64,000 nucleotides of DNA from Opitutus sp. ER46 (GCF_003054705.1 NZ_QAYX01000024.1:434001-498000); one strand, 5' to 3'; numbered from the stretch's first letter, positions 34,574 to 44,178 are shown. The notes: generated by a model from the sequence alone, not told the origin. Numbers and translations: made by a program.

Positions 34574-35623
34574 ATGTCCAATCCTGTCCCTGCCATGAAA
34601 CCGGCGCCTGCGCTCTCGATTCGTCCCGCCCGGAAGGCTGACACCCGCGCGATCACTGCGCTGCTGCAGATTTCCGGACTGGGGCACGACGACCTGGCGG
34701 CGCACCTGCGTCACTTCCTCGTGGCGCAGGATGGCGAGGACGTGGTGGGCGTCATCGGCGCGGAAGTGCACGCCGGGGCGGCGCTGTTGCGGTCGCTCGC
34801 GGTTGCGCCGGCGCACCGCGGCACGGGCCTCGGTCGGGCGCTGGTACGGGCGGCCGACGAGGCGGGCGCCCGCTGGGGCGTGACGCAGTGGTGGCTGCTG
34901 ACCACCTCGGCAGAGGCGTTTTTTGCGCGCGACGGGTTTCGAGTGGCCGAGCGCGGGGAGGCGCCGCCGGAGATCCAGCGGACGGGCCAGTTTACCGGCG
35001 GCGTGTGCCGCTCGGCCGTGTGCCTGACCCGCGCGCGCCGGGCGACGCCGGAGTTCGATGCGGCGCTGGCCGAGTTCACGACGAAGCTTCGCGCATTCAT
35101 CCGGCGCCGGGTGCGCGATGATGCGACGGCGGACGACCTGACGCAGGAGACGCTGCTCAAGGTCTATCGCTCGCGCGCCTCACTGCGCGACGGCCAGCGG
35201 CTCGAGGCGTGGGTGTACCGGATCGCGCGCACGACGCTGATCGATCATTTCCGCCGGCAGCGGCCGAGCGACGAACTGCCGGAGAGCCTGGCGTCGGAAC
35301 CGGCCGACGAGGTGGCGGCGATCCGCGGCGTGATCGTGCACGCGACGCGAATCTACCTCGAGGAGTTGCCCGACGCCTACCGCGAGCCGGTGCGCCTGGC
35401 CGAGTTCGAGGGCCTGCCGCTGGCGAAGATCGCGCTACGGCTCGGGCTGTCGCTGACGGCGGTGAAGTCGCGCGTGCAGCGCGGTCGGGCGATGCTGAAG
35501 AAGAAGCTGCAGGACTGCTGCCGTTTCGAATTCGACCGCGGCGGCAAACTCATCGGCTACGAGCGGCGGCGTGCGCCGGGCCCGGTCACGGAGGCCGCCG
35601 CGCGGCGCGGCTGCGTGTGCTGA
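34574..35623 (+). CDS. ArsN2-type acetyltransferase fused to a SigZ-like ECF sigma factor
   Basis: 349 residues in one uninterrupted frame. Residues 14-152 match ArsN2, a GNAT protein of arsenic operons: [21 protein letters not shown] with the acetyl-CoA loop at 82-87, [17 protein letters not shown], and CRSAVCL. Residues about 155-330 are an ECF sigma factor of SigZ type: [90 protein letters not shown]. After region 4 come CC (315-316) and a CVC tail (347, 349). GTG codons at 35003 and 35018 could start a separate sigma product. It stands where an arsR repressor is usually found and may control the cluster; that is inferred. Confidence 0.85.
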   Translation: MSNPVPAMKPAPALSIRPARKADTRAITALLQISGLGHDDLAAHLRHFLVAQDGEDVVGVIGAEVHAGAALLRSLAVAPAHRGTGLGRALVRAADEAGARWGVTQWWLLTTSAEAFFARDGFRVAERGEAPPEIQRTGQFTGGVCRSAVCLTRARRATPEFDAALAEFTTKLRAFIRRRVRDDATADDLTQETLLKVYRSRASLRDGQRLEAWVYRIARTTLIDHFRRQRPSDELPESLASEPADEVAAIRGVIVHATRIYLEELPDAYREPVRLAEFEGLPLAKIALRLGLSLTAVKSRVQRGRAMLKKKLQDCCRFEFDRGGKLIGYERRRAPGPVTEAAARRGCVC

Positions 35624-35649
35624 TCATTCGCCGCCGCCGACAATTTCCC

Positions 35650-36147
35650 ATGACTGAATCCACTCCCACCCCGTTTCCCGTGACGTCGAAGAAACCGCTG
35701 GTGCTCGTGCTGTGCACGGGCAACTCGTGCCGCAGCCACCTGGCGGAAGGATTCCTGCGCGCGGCCGCGGGCGACCTGTTTGAGGTGGCCAGCGCCGGAT
35801 CGAAGCCCGCGGGCTACGTGCATCCGCTGGCGGTGCGCGTGATGGCCGAGGCCGGGATCGATATCCGCGGCCACCGCTCCAAGCACCTCAGCGAGTTCAC
35901 GCAGGCGGAGGTCGAGACGGTGATCACGGTGTGCGGTCACGCGGATCAGGCGTGCCCGATCTTTCCCGGGCAGGTAAACCGGCATCACTGGCCATTCGAC
36001 GATCCGGCGCCTGCGACCGGCACGGAGGCGGAACAGCTGGCGGTGTTCCGGCGCGTGCGCGACGAGATCAAGCGGACGTTCCAGGCGTATGCGGACGGAC
36101 GTCGCGACCAGGCGCGCGTGCGGCGCGGCGAGGAGGCGACCCGATGA
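35650..36147 (+). CDS. arsC: Thioredoxin-coupled arsenate reductase
   Basis: 165 residues, low-molecular-weight phosphatase fold. The P-loop is [14 protein letters not shown], with the nucleophile Cys and Arg of CX5R. The two relay cysteines are in [15 protein letters not shown], seven residues apart as Cys82 and Cys89 of S. aureus ArsC. It reduces As(V) to As(III) using thioredoxin. A 15-residue Thr/Pro-rich lead precedes the fold. The stop overlaps the acr3 start by four bases (ATGA), so reduction and efflux are translationally coupled. Confidence 0.93.
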   Translation: MTESTPTPFPVTSKKPLVLVLCTGNSCRSHLAEGFLRAAAGDLFEVASAGSKPAGYVHPLAVRVMAEAGIDIRGHRSKHLSEFTQAEVETVITVCGHADQACPIFPGQVNRHHWPFDDPAPATGTEAEQLAVFRRVRDEIKRTFQAYADGRRDQARVRRGEEATR

Positions 36148-37235
36148 ACGCGGAGAAGCATCCCCTGCTGGGCCGGCTGTCGTTCATCGACCGGTATCTC
36201 ACGCTCTGGATTTTCCTGGCGATGGTGGTCGGCGTGCTGGCGGGCCGGTACGTGCCGGCGCTGCCGCGACTGCTCACCTCGTGGAGCATTGGGACCACCT
36301 CGGTGCCGATCGCGATCGGGCTGATCCTGATGATGTACCCGCCGCTGGCGAAGGTGCGCTACGAGGAGCTCGGCGACGTGTTCCGCGACCGGAAGGTCCT
36401 CGCACTTTCCCTCGTGCAGAACTGGCTCGTGGGGCCGGTGCTGATGTTTGTTTTGGCGACGCTGTTCCTGCGGGATTATCCCGAGTACTTCGCCGGGCTG
36501 GTGCTCATCGGCCTGGCGCGCTGCATCGCGATGGTGATCGTGTGGAACGACCTGGCGGGCGGCAGCCGCGAATACTGCGCGGGGCTCGTGGCGTTCAACG
36601 CGCTGTTCCAGGTGTTCATGTTCGCCCCGATGGCGTGGCTCTTCCTGAAGGTGCTGCCCGGCTGGGTCGGCGTGAGCACGGGCGAGCTGGATCTCTCGAG
36701 CGTCACGATCGGCGCGGTGGCGAAGAGCGTGATGATTTACCTGGGCATCCCCTTTCTCGGCGGGCTGGTGTCGCGGCTCGGGCTGCGGCGCGGGGCGCGG
36801 GTGGAGTGGTACGACCGGGTGTTCCTGCCGTTCATCAGCCCGGTCACGCTGATCGCGTTGCTCTTCACCATCGTCGTGATGTTCAGCCTCAAGGGAGACA
36901 CGGTGCTCTCAATCCCGCTCGACGTGCTGCGGGTGGCGCTGCCGCTCGTGGTGTACTTCGCGGTGATGTTCGTCGCGACCTTCTGGGCGAGTGTGTCGGC
37001 GGGGGCCGACTACGCGCGGGCGGCCACGCTCGCGTTCACCGCCTCGGGCAACAACTTCGAGCTGGCGATCGCCGTCGCGGTGGGCGTGTTCGGCATCGCG
37101 TCCGGTGCGGCGTTTGCCGCGGTGATCGGGCCGCTGGTGGAAGTGCCGGCGCTGATCGCGCTGGTATCGGTCGCACTGCGCTGGAAGCGCAGCGTCGACG
37201 CGCGCCAGGCGGGAGCAACGGCGGCGCGGCCTTAG
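36144..37235 (+). CDS. acr3: Arsenite efflux permease, ACR3 family
   Basis: 363 residues with about ten transmembrane helices. The essential Cys of the fourth helix is in [16 protein letters not shown], and the acidic residue of the ninth in [22 protein letters not shown]3 exports As(III) (and sometimes antimonite) using the proton-motive force. It overlaps arsC by four bases. The end is followed after 100 bp by an arsN1-like acetyltransferase. Confidence 0.94.
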   Translation: MNAEKHPLLGRLSFIDRYLTLWIFLAMVVGVLAGRYVPALPRLLTSWSIGTTSVPIAIGLILMMYPPLAKVRYEELGDVFRDRKVLALSLVQNWLVGPVLMFVLATLFLRDYPEYFAGLVLIGLARCIAMVIVWNDLAGGSREYCAGLVAFNALFQVFMFAPMAWLFLKVLPGWVGVSTGELDLSSVTIGAVAKSVMIYLGIPFLGGLVSRLGLRRGARVEWYDRVFLPFISPVTLIALLFTIVVMFSLKGDTVLSIPLDVLRVALPLVVYFAVMFVATFWASVSAGADYARAATLAFTASGNNFELAIAVAVGVFGIASGAAFAAVIGPLVEVPALIALVSVALRWKRSVDARQAGATAARP

Positions 37236-37335
37236 CCGCAGGCGGGAGAAAAGAACGGGCGGCGGGGAAGGAGCGCGCCGGCGGCGGGCCCCGTCTTGTG
37301 TCCGCTCCGGCACCGGAAATGCTCGGGCGAGGGGT

Positions 37336-37854
37336 ATGGACCTGAGGATTGAACCCATGACGGAGAAGGACTGGCCGGCGGTGGCGGCCATCTACGCCGA
37401 AGGCATCGCCACCGGGGATTCGACGTTTGCGACCGAGCCGCCGGCGACGTTTGCGGCGTTCATGGCGGGACGCCTGCAGGCGGGGGCGCTGGTGGCGCGG
37501 GGCGCCAACGGGGCGGTGCTGGGCTGGACCACGCTGTCTCCGTATTCGGCGCGCGCGGTGTACGCGGGCGTGGCCGACGTGGCGATCTACGTGGCGGCGG
37601 TGGCGCGCGGGCTGGGAGTCGGGTCGGCGTTGCTCGCACGGCTGGTGGCGGTCGCGGAGGCGGCGGGTTTCTGGACGCTGCAGGCGGGGGTGTTTCCGGA
37701 GAACCGGGGCAGCCTCGCCCTACACCAACGGCAGGGATTTCGGGTGGTCGGCGTGCGCGAACGCATCGGGCGGATGGCCCACGGGCACCGGGCCGGGCAA
37801 TGGCGCGACACCGTGCTGCTGGAACGCCGGAGCCGGGTGACGGGAGTAAGTTGA
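37336..37854 (+). CDS. GNAT acetyltransferase, ArsN1/Pat-like (arsinothricin or phosphinothricin type)
   Basis: 172 residues. The start (IEPMTEKDWPAVAAIYAEGIATGDSTFATEPP) and the acetyl-CoA region (VADVAIYVAAVARGLGVGSALLARLV, then FPENRGSLALHQRQGFRVVGVRERIGR) match the phosphinothricin-acetyltransferase group that includes ArsN1. ArsN1 acetylates the amino group of arsinothricin, an organoarsenical antibiotic. Sequence alone cannot separate ArsN1 from Pat, but the position directly after acr3 favours ArsN1. Confidence 0.78.
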   Translation: MDLRIEPMTEKDWPAVAAIYAEGIATGDSTFATEPPATFAAFMAGRLQAGALVARGANGAVLGWTTLSPYSARAVYAGVADVAIYVAAVARGLGVGSALLARLVAVAEAAGFWTLQAGVFPENRGSLALHQRQGFRVVGVRERIGRMAHGHRAGQWRDTVLLERRSRVTGVS

Positions 37855-37896
37855 AGGTTGAAAGTTCGTCCGGCGGTGCGAGCGTCGTCAGCTCGC

Positions 37897-38511
37897 ATGA
37901 AACTGGAGATTCCGACCGGCGAATTCGCCGGCTACATTTTCGATCTGGACGGCACCCTCGTAGACACGATGCCGCTGCACTACCGCGCCTGGAACCAGGC
38001 GATGAAGGCAGTGGGGCTGACGAGCGAGCTGGACGAGGAACTCTTCTATTCGCTGGGCGGCGTGCCGACGCGGGACGTGGCCGAGCTGATCGCGAAGCAC
38101 TACGGGCTGAAGATCGATGCGATGGCGGTGTTTCACCACAAGGAGTCGCTGTTCCGCTCGCTGCAGAAGGATGCCAAGCTGATCGAGCCGGTGGTGGAGT
38201 TTGCGCGGCGGGCGGCGCTGACGCACCCGGTGGCGATCGCGTCGGGCGGCCCGCGGGAGATCGTGCGGCGCTCGATCGAGATCGCGGGGCTGGTTTCGCT
38301 GTTCAGCATCGTGATCACGCCCGAGGACGTCGTGAACGGAAAGCCGGCGCCCGACATGTTCCTGCTGGCGGCGAAGCGGATGGGGGTGCCGCCGGAAAAG
38401 TGCCTCGTTTTTGAGGACGCGGAGCCCGGGATGCGGGCGGCGGAGGCGGCGGGCATGCGCTGGGTGCGGGTGCCGAGTCGCGCGCCGGCGAAGAAGAAGC
38501 CGGCCAATTGA
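37897..38511 (+). CDS. HAD-family phosphatase, beta-phosphoglucomutase-like
   Basis: 204 residues from the ATG at 37897; the frame opens at 37858 but that lead is not conserved. Motif I is YIFDLDGTLVDTMPLHYRAWNQAM, motif II IASGG, motif III GKPAPDMF, motif IV VFEDAEPGMRAAEAAGM. The short helical cap fits subfamily I of HAD phosphatases or phosphomutases. Likely substrates are small phosphorylated metabolites. It follows the arsenic cluster by 42 bp but its function does not suggest a link. Confidence 0.88.
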   Translation: MKLEIPTGEFAGYIFDLDGTLVDTMPLHYRAWNQAMKAVGLTSELDEELFYSLGGVPTRDVAELIAKHYGLKIDAMAVFHHKESLFRSLQKDAKLIEPVVEFARRAALTHPVAIASGGPREIVRRSIEIAGLVSLFSIVITPEDVVNGKPAPDMFLLAAKRMGVPPEKCLVFEDAEPGMRAAEAAGMRWVRVPSRAPAKKKPAN

Positions 38512-38720
38512 CGAGACCTGACCGCCGAGCCTTGCGCGACGGCGGCCGACGAAGCAGGCCTCAGAAATCGGCTCGCGGTGCGGGAGTTGAAAGTGACTGG
38601 CTGTTGAGCCTGGCGGCCAGGCGAAGGCATCGCGTTGCGATCGATTAGGGCGGATGCTGTGCGTGTTGGCTCGGGAATTTGGCTTCCGAGGGGAGGCGGA
38701 ATGGTGTTCCTGTGAAGGCG

Positions 38721-39812
38721 ATGACCTACGCGAAACTGGCGAAACCTTCGGTCCTGACGCAGCCGGTGTACGAGCCCGGCAAGCCGATTGAGTACGTGGC
38801 GCGCGAGCTTGGGCTCGATCCGGCCGGGATCATCAAGCTGGCCTCCAACGAGAATCCGTTCGGCCCCTCGCCGCTGGCGGTGGCGGCGGCGAAGCGCGCG
38901 CTGGACCAGGGCGAGCTCTATCCCGACGGCGGGTGCTTTGAGTTGCGCCAGAAGCTGGCGGCGAAGTGGGGTTTGGGCGCGGACCAATTCGTGATCGGCA
39001 ACGGTTCCAACGAACTTATCGAGCTGCTGGCCCACGCCTTTGTCGGCCAGGGCGACGAAGTGGTGATGGGGGCGCCGGCGTTCGTGGTGTACAAGCTGGC
39101 GACGCTCCTATTCGGCGCGAAGCCGGTGGAGGTGCCGTTGCGGAACTGGGTGCATGACCTTCCGGCAATGGCGGCAGCGGTGACGCCCCGAACGAAGTTG
39201 GTTTACGTCTGCGCGCCGAACAACCCCACGGGCACGACGAATTCGCCGGCGGAGCTCATCGCTTTTGTCCGGGCGCTTCCCGCCCATGTGATTGCCGTGA
39301 TCGATGAAGCCTACGCCGAGTACCTGGAGACGGCGCCGGACTTTCGTCCGCTGATCGCGGAAGGCCGCCTGGTGGTGTGCCTGAGGACCTTTTCGAAGAT
39401 CTATGGCCTGGCGTCCCTGCGCGTCGGCTACGCTTACGGCAGCGCGGAGTTGTGCGGGCTGCTGAACCGCGTCCGCCAGCCCTTCAACGTCAACGCCATC
39501 GCGCAGGCAGCAGCCGTGGCTGCGCTCGACGACCATGCATTTGCCGCCAAGTGCGCGCGCGACAACCGGGCCGGACTTCGCCAACTGGAGGACGGGTGCC
39601 GCCGACTCGGTCTGGAGGTGGTCCCGAGTGTCGCTAATTTCCTGCTGGTTCGGGTCGGCCATGGGGCAAAGGTCTTCAATTATCTGCAAGCCCGTGGCGT
39701 CATCGTCCGTCCGGTTGCCTCCTATGGTTTGCCGGAGTGGATCCGGATCACCGTGGGCACCGCGGCGCAGAACGAGCGGCTGCTCGCCGAGTTGCCCGCA
39801 GCCCTCCGCTGA
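38721..39812 (+). CDS. hisC: Histidinol-phosphate aminotransferase
   Basis: 363 residues from the ATG at 38721; a GTG at 38712 is the alternative. Typical class I/II motifs are IIKLASNENPFGPSP, YPDGGCFELRQKLA, NGSNELIELLA, VCAPNNPTGT, VIDEAYAEY and the PLP lysine in RTFSKIYGLASLRVGYAYG. HisC transfers the amino group from glutamate in histidine synthesis and can also act on aromatic keto acids. It is not in an operon with other his genes. A 7-bp stem (GTACCGG and CTGGTAC) just after the stop could end transcription. Confidence 0.9.
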   Translation: MTYAKLAKPSVLTQPVYEPGKPIEYVARELGLDPAGIIKLASNENPFGPSPLAVAAAKRALDQGELYPDGGCFELRQKLAAKWGLGADQFVIGNGSNELIELLAHAFVGQGDEVVMGAPAFVVYKLATLLFGAKPVEVPLRNWVHDLPAMAAAVTPRTKLVYVCAPNNPTGTTNSPAELIAFVRALPAHVIAVIDEAYAEYLETAPDFRPLIAEGRLVVCLRTFSKIYGLASLRVGYAYGSAELCGLLNRVRQPFNVNAIAQAAAVAALDDHAFAAKCARDNRAGLRQLEDGCRRLGLEVVPSVANFLLVRVGHGAKVFNYLQARGVIVRPVASYGLPEWIRITVGTAAQNERLLAELPAALR

Positions 39813-40087
39813 CGTACCGGCTTTTCTGGTACGGACGCAGCCGGCTCCGGAAGCCTCCGGGGAGGGATTTTACGAGGGAGGAGAACCCCCGTGCCCGCCT
39901 GGGGATTATGACCTAAATTGGGGACTTAGTTTTCGGTTGCCATCCCCCCGGTAAATCCTTCTGCTCCCGCACGCTTATCGAGCTCCGCTACCACCTGATC
40001 GCCGCTTGACGACCAGAAAGGGGGGTTCGGCATGCGCCGAGAAGCCCATCTCCCACACACTAAGGGTTCACCACGCACCTGCACGCT
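39813..40087 (+). other. 275-bp leader-like intergenic region before the exopolysaccharide barrel
   Basis: No gene is seen. The stretch has a stem just after hisC (39815-39833), then CCGG and CTCCGG/CCTCCGG inverted elements near 39840-39860, a GGGAGGAGAACCCCC hairpin near 39873, and CGGCATGCGCCG near 40030. The number of small stems suggests a structured mRNA leader or attenuator, but it matches no riboswitch class I can recognise. Confidence 0.35.
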
Positions 40088-41212
40088 ATGAACAAACCGA
40101 TTCGTTGTCTCATTCTTTCGGCCGCTGTCGCCTCAGTTGCGCAGGCCGCGCCCTTTATGGCTATCGGCGATAGCGCCGAGCTGTTTGTCACCGGTACGCT
40201 CGCGATGCGTGCGGACGACAACATCATCCTGGCCAAAGAGGCTACCAGTGACGTCATCACGGATGCCGGCGTTGGCGCCGAGCTCACTTTTGGCAAGAAC
40301 TCACAGACGCAAGGTGCTATCACCCTGCGACATGTGTTTACCAACTACGCTGAGGAGAGTAAGTACAATACCAATCTCTTCAACGGCGACGTAGTGGCCA
40401 AGTTCGACGACGGCAAGATGAAGCTCGGCTTCAATGCCGGCTATCATGAGCTGAACCAGAACACGGTCGACGTGCGTGGTCTGATCCGCCGCGACGTCGC
40501 GAATGTGGGTGCCAACACCGAGGTCGGCGTTTCGCAGATCACTGCCGCCGCCGGTGCGGTCGCCTACAGCCGCGAAAATTATCATCCGCAGGGCTTCGTC
40601 GACTCCGAGACCGTCACGGTTCCGCTCAACTTCTATTACAAGTGGACCCCGAAGGTGGACCTGAGTCTCGGCTATCGCTACCGCGACTATAAGGTCAATA
40701 GCGGCAGCGCTTTGGATTCGGTCGACAATTTCTTCAGCGTGGGTGCCCGCGGCGAGTTCTCGCCGAAGCTCACCGGCACTTTCGCGGTCGGTTATACGCA
40801 GCGCCGCTATGCTGGCAACGCGGGCAACCGCGGCCTGCCGGGCGTCGACGCCAGTTTCGCCTACGAAGTCTCCCCGAAGACTTCCTTCCAGCTGTCCGCC
40901 TCGAACGACTTCGGCACCAGCGCCACCGGCCTCCAGCAGAAGAATCTCACCATCAATGGGTTGGTGACTACGAAGCTGAACGAGGAATGGTCCATCAATG
41001 GCGGTCTCAGCTACCGCGGCATCAAGTATGATTTCCAGAACACCGCCGGCCGGACCGACGATTTCTGGGAGGCCAACCTCGGCGCGACCTACGTTCTCAA
41101 TGCGAACGTGAGCTTCGTCGGCGGCTATACCTATCGTACGTTCCAGTCACAGCTTTCCGAGACCGAGTTTGATAACAACGTGTTCAGCCTCGCGCTGAAT
41201 GTCCGCTATTAA
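40088..41212 (+). CDS. Outer-membrane beta-barrel of an exopolysaccharide export locus
   Basis: 374 residues. The signal peptide (MNKPIRCLILSAAVASVAQA) is followed by alternating amphipathic strands to the C-terminus, ending in an aromatic residue (ALNVRY). Repeated patterns such as NFYYKWTPKVDLSLGYRYRDYKV are typical of barrel proteins of the EpsL/putative polysaccharide porin group. The export gene and Wzc-like kinase follow directly. GC content looks lower than in neighbours in its first half. It probably forms or supports an exit pore for polymer. Confidence 0.8.
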   Translation: MNKPIRCLILSAAVASVAQAAPFMAIGDSAELFVTGTLAMRADDNIILAKEATSDVITDAGVGAELTFGKNSQTQGAITLRHVFTNYAEESKYNTNLFNGDVVAKFDDGKMKLGFNAGYHELNQNTVDVRGLIRRDVANVGANTEVGVSQITAAAGAVAYSRENYHPQGFVDSETVTVPLNFYYKWTPKVDLSLGYRYRDYKVNSGSALDSVDNFFSVGARGEFSPKLTGTFAVGYTQRRYAGNAGNRGLPGVDASFAYEVSPKTSFQLSASNDFGTSATGLQQKNLTINGLVTTKLNEEWSINGGLSYRGIKYDFQNTAGRTDDFWEANLGATYVLNANVSFVGGYTYRTFQSQLSETEFDNNVFSLALNVRY

Positions 41213-41239
41213 TTGACAAACTCCGCCTGAGAAGCTTTT

Positions 41240-41275
41240 GGCGGAAGAAGATCTAGGGTCTTCTTCCGCCTTTTT
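41240..41275 (+). terminator. Strong Rho-independent terminator between barrel and export genes
   Basis: GGCGGAAGAAGA (41240-41251) and TCTTCTTCCGCC (41259-41270) form a perfect 12-bp stem with a 7-nt loop, followed by five T. It ends about 7 bp before the export gene start and may act as an attenuator that lowers export-gene transcription relative to the barrel. Confidence 0.85.
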
Positions 41276-41281
41276 GTTGCC

Positions 41282-41905
41282 ATGAATTCACTGCTGCGGC
41301 TGCCCGCTCTTTCTCTGTTTTTTTGCCTGTTATGCACCGCCGTTGTCTCGGCGGAATCGGCTGCGAGCGCGCGGGCAGGGAAGGGTACGAAACTGGATTA
41401 CATTCTTCAGCCTCAGGATGTTGTGAAGGTTCAGGTCTTCCAGGAAGACGACATCAACAAGCAGGGTGATGGCATCAGTATCTCGCAGAAACACACGATC
41501 TCGCTGCCTCTGATCGGCGAGATCAGCCTCCGCGGCAAGACGGTGCGCGAGGCCGAAGAGATCATCCGCGAGCTCTACGACAAGGACTACATCGTCAACC
41601 CGCAGGTTAGCGTGACGGTGTTGAAGTACGCGGAGCGGACCGTGAACGTCATCGGCTCCGTCACCAACCAGGGCCGCATCCAGTTCCCGCAGGAGCGCGG
41701 GCTGTCGATCGTGGACGCAATTTCGCTCGCCGGCGGCCAGACCCGTCTGGCGGACCTCAAACGCGTGAAGCTTTCCCGGAAGAATGACCGCGGTGACACC
41801 GAGGTCATGATCGTCGATGTCGACGCAATGATGAAGACCGGGGGCACGGACCAGGTCGTCCTCGAACCGGACGACGTCATCTTCGTGCCGGAACGTATTC
41901 TCTAA
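41282..41905 (+). CDS. Wza-like polysaccharide export protein
   Basis: 207 residues with a signal peptide (SLFFCLLCTAVVSAESA). The Poly_export domain reads LDYILQPQDVVKVQVFQEDDI, ISLPLIGEISLRGKTVREAEEIIRELY and is followed by a SLBB-type part (VNVIGSVTNQGRIQFPQERGLSIVDAISLAGGQT) ending DDVIFVPERIL. It lacks the lipobox and the C-terminal helix barrel of E. coli Wza, so another outer-membrane protein, likely the barrel upstream, should complete the channel. The Wzc-like gene follows 17 bp downstream. Confidence 0.88.
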   Translation: MNSLLRLPALSLFFCLLCTAVVSAESAASARAGKGTKLDYILQPQDVVKVQVFQEDDINKQGDGISISQKHTISLPLIGEISLRGKTVREAEEIIRELYDKDYIVNPQVSVTVLKYAERTVNVIGSVTNQGRIQFPQERGLSIVDAISLAGGQTRLADLKRVKLSRKNDRGDTEVMIVDVDAMMKTGGTDQVVLEPDDVIFVPERIL

Positions 41906-41922
41906 CCCCACAAGGAAGAAAC

Positions 41923-44151
41923 ATGGCTGCTGAACAGGAGAAACATGCCCCCGGCGAGAGCGGGGGCGGGTATTCATATGGCACGGGGGGTAACTACGCT
42001 GGGTATTCGGCGGCCGGTTACGGTTATGGCGACGCGGGGGAATCGAGCACCATCCAGCGCACGTTCCAGGACTACCTGCTGATCGTCCGCGAGCGCATCT
42101 GGTACATCGTCGTGGTGTTCCTCGTCGTGTTCTCCAGCGCGCTGGTCTACACGCTCAGCAAGCCCAAGATCTACGAGTCGACCGCGACCGTGCAGATTTT
42201 CCGTCGCGATCCGACCATCATGCCCGGTCAGCAGGTCGTCGACACCGACATCCGCTCCACCGAGGACCTCAACACGCAGGTGAAGGTCATCGAGAGCGAG
42301 GCGATCATCGAATCCGTCGCCAGCCGGATCACCGGTCAGGAGCTGCGCGAGTTCCTTGCGCCCTACGACACCGGCGCCCCGGAAAAGCCCTCGGTCGCCC
42401 GCCTCCTGAAGCTGAACCGCCGCGTGATTCCGCAGCGCCTCACGCTCATGGTCTGGATCGCCTACAAGCATCCCAACCGCTTCGTTGCCGCCAAGGTCGC
42501 CAACCATTTCGCGCGCGCCTACATCGACTACAACACCCAGCTCCGCATTTCCGAGGGTGTGAAAGCCGTCGAGGACCTCAAGGGGCCCGTCGAAACCCAG
42601 CGCAAGCTCGTCGAGCGCCTCGCCAGCGAGCTCCAGCGTTACAAGGAGCAGCACAAAATGGTGTCGCTCGACCAGCGTAAGGACATCGTCAGCGAGTCGC
42701 TCAAGGCCATCAACCTCGAGGTCGCCCGCGCCAGCATCGCCCTCAACGCCGCCGAGAACCGCCGCAATCAGGTCGCCGAGCTCAAGGCGCGTGGCGGCAA
42801 CCTCACCGAGCTGCCGTTCATCGCCACCCAGGCCACCATCGTCGAACTACTTAAGCAGCTCGCCGCCCAGAAGGTGCAGCTCGAGCAGCTCGGCGCCCGC
42901 TACCGCGCGAAGTTTCCGAAGATGATCGAGGCCCAGAACTCCTACGATCAGATCAAACGCGAACTCGACCGCGCCATCGCCTCCGCCTGCGCCCAGGTCG
43001 AGTCGGATTATCAGTCCGCCCTCAACACCTACCGTCAGAACCAGGAGGAGTTGAAACGGCGCACCCAGGACTCCCTCGCCGTCGACCACGCCGCGCTTGA
43101 TTACGAGAACATGCAGCGCGAGCTCAAGATCCAGGAGGATATCCTCACCACGATCACCGCCCGCCGCACCGAGACGTCGATGTCGAGCAACATTGCCACG
43201 CAGAATGCCCGTATCATCGACCTCGCGCAGGAAAGCCCCGAGGGCCGGCCGATCTCGCCCAACGTGCCGCTCAATCTCGGGCTCGGCGTCATCGGCGGCC
43301 TCGGACTCGGTCTCGCGTTCGCCTTCTTCGTCGCGTTCATCGACGACCGCGTGAAGAGCTCCTTCGACATCGAGGGCGTTGTCGGCCTCCCGCTCATCGG
43401 CATCATCCCCGAGATCAAGAAACTCGAGCAGGTTGAAAAGGCGCAGATCGTTGCGACCAACACCGACCGCCTGGCCTCGGAAGCCTTCCTCACTCTCCAC
43501 TCCAGCCTGCGGCTGAAGGACGAGAGCAAGAACGCGAAGTGCATCCTCACCACCAGCACGATCCCCGGTGAGGGCAAATCGCTCACCACCACCAATCTCG
43601 CGCTGACCTTCGCCGCTCATGGCGAAAAGGTTATCGTCGTCGATTGCGATCTCCGGAAGCCGAACATCCACAAATCATTCCGGATCGAGAATATCCGCGG
43701 CGTCATCGATGTCTGCTCCGGCAAGGCCACTCTCGACGAGGTGATCGTCCGCAACCAGCAGCCCAACCTCGACGTGCTGCCCACCGGTGGCCGCGCGAAG
43801 AACCCCACGCACATCCTCAACAGCAAGGCGTTCGAGACGATGATCGCCGACCTGCGCAAGCGCTACGACCGCGTGTTCATCGACACGCCGCCGCTGGCCG
43901 CCGTGAGCGACGCCCTCATCATCCTCCCGCTGGTCGACGGCTCGATCTTCACGATCTTCTTCAACAAGGTCCGCCGGAAGGCCGCGCAGTTTGCCGCCAA
44001 GCGCCTGCTCGACTCCAACGTGCCGAACTTCGGCGCCGTCCTCAACGGCCTCAACCTCGTCGTGTCGGGCTACTACTACGCCCAGTACTACGACAAGTCG
44101 TACAAGGACTACTACGTCGTCTCGAAGGGCGACACCGAGCAGGAGCGCTGA
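41923..44151 (+). CDS. Wzc-like polysaccharide co-polymerase with a tyrosine-kinase domain
   Basis: 742 residues with a good ribosome-binding site (AAGGAAG). A Gly/Tyr-rich N-terminal tail, a first transmembrane helix (IWYIVVVFLVVFSSALVYTL), a long periplasmic coiled coil (about 220-430) and a second helix (LGLGVIGGLGLGLAFAFFVAF) form the Wzz part. The cytoplasmic BY-kinase domain has Walker A STIPGEGKS, Walker A' VDCDLRKP and a Tyr cluster at the end (GYYYAQYYDKSYKDYY) for autophosphorylation. It controls polymer length and export. No glycosyltransferases follow; a terminator closes the operon. Confidence 0.93.
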   Translation: MAAEQEKHAPGESGGGYSYGTGGNYAGYSAAGYGYGDAGESSTIQRTFQDYLLIVRERIWYIVVVFLVVFSSALVYTLSKPKIYESTATVQIFRRDPTIMPGQQVVDTDIRSTEDLNTQVKVIESEAIIESVASRITGQELREFLAPYDTGAPEKPSVARLLKLNRRVIPQRLTLMVWIAYKHPNRFVAAKVANHFARAYIDYNTQLRISEGVKAVEDLKGPVETQRKLVERLASELQRYKEQHKMVSLDQRKDIVSESLKAINLEVARASIALNAAENRRNQVAELKARGGNLTELPFIATQATIVELLKQLAAQKVQLEQLGARYRAKFPKMIEAQNSYDQIKRELDRAIASACAQVESDYQSALNTYRQNQEELKRRTQDSLAVDHAALDYENMQRELKIQEDILTTITARRTETSMSSNIATQNARIIDLAQESPEGRPISPNVPLNLGLGVIGGLGLGLAFAFFVAFIDDRVKSSFDIEGVVGLPLIGIIPEIKKLEQVEKAQIVATNTDRLASEAFLTLHSSLRLKDESKNAKCILTTSTIPGEGKSLTTTNLALTFAAHGEKVIVVDCDLRKPNIHKSFRIENIRGVIDVCSGKATLDEVIVRNQQPNLDVLPTGGRAKNPTHILNSKAFETMIADLRKRYDRVFIDTPPLAAVSDALIILPLVDGSIFTIFFNKVRRKAAQFAAKRLLDSNVPNFGAVLNGLNLVVSGYYYAQYYDKSYKDYYVVSKGDTEQER

Positions 44152-44178
44152 GCCGGTCGCTCACCTTTCCCGTCTTCA

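Noticed and set aside
39813-40087. c-di-GMP (GEMM) riboswitch upstream of the polysaccharide genes
   Set aside because: A GACGCAGCC and CCTCCGG pair is suggestive, but the spacing and other conserved positions of the GEMM fold are missing.
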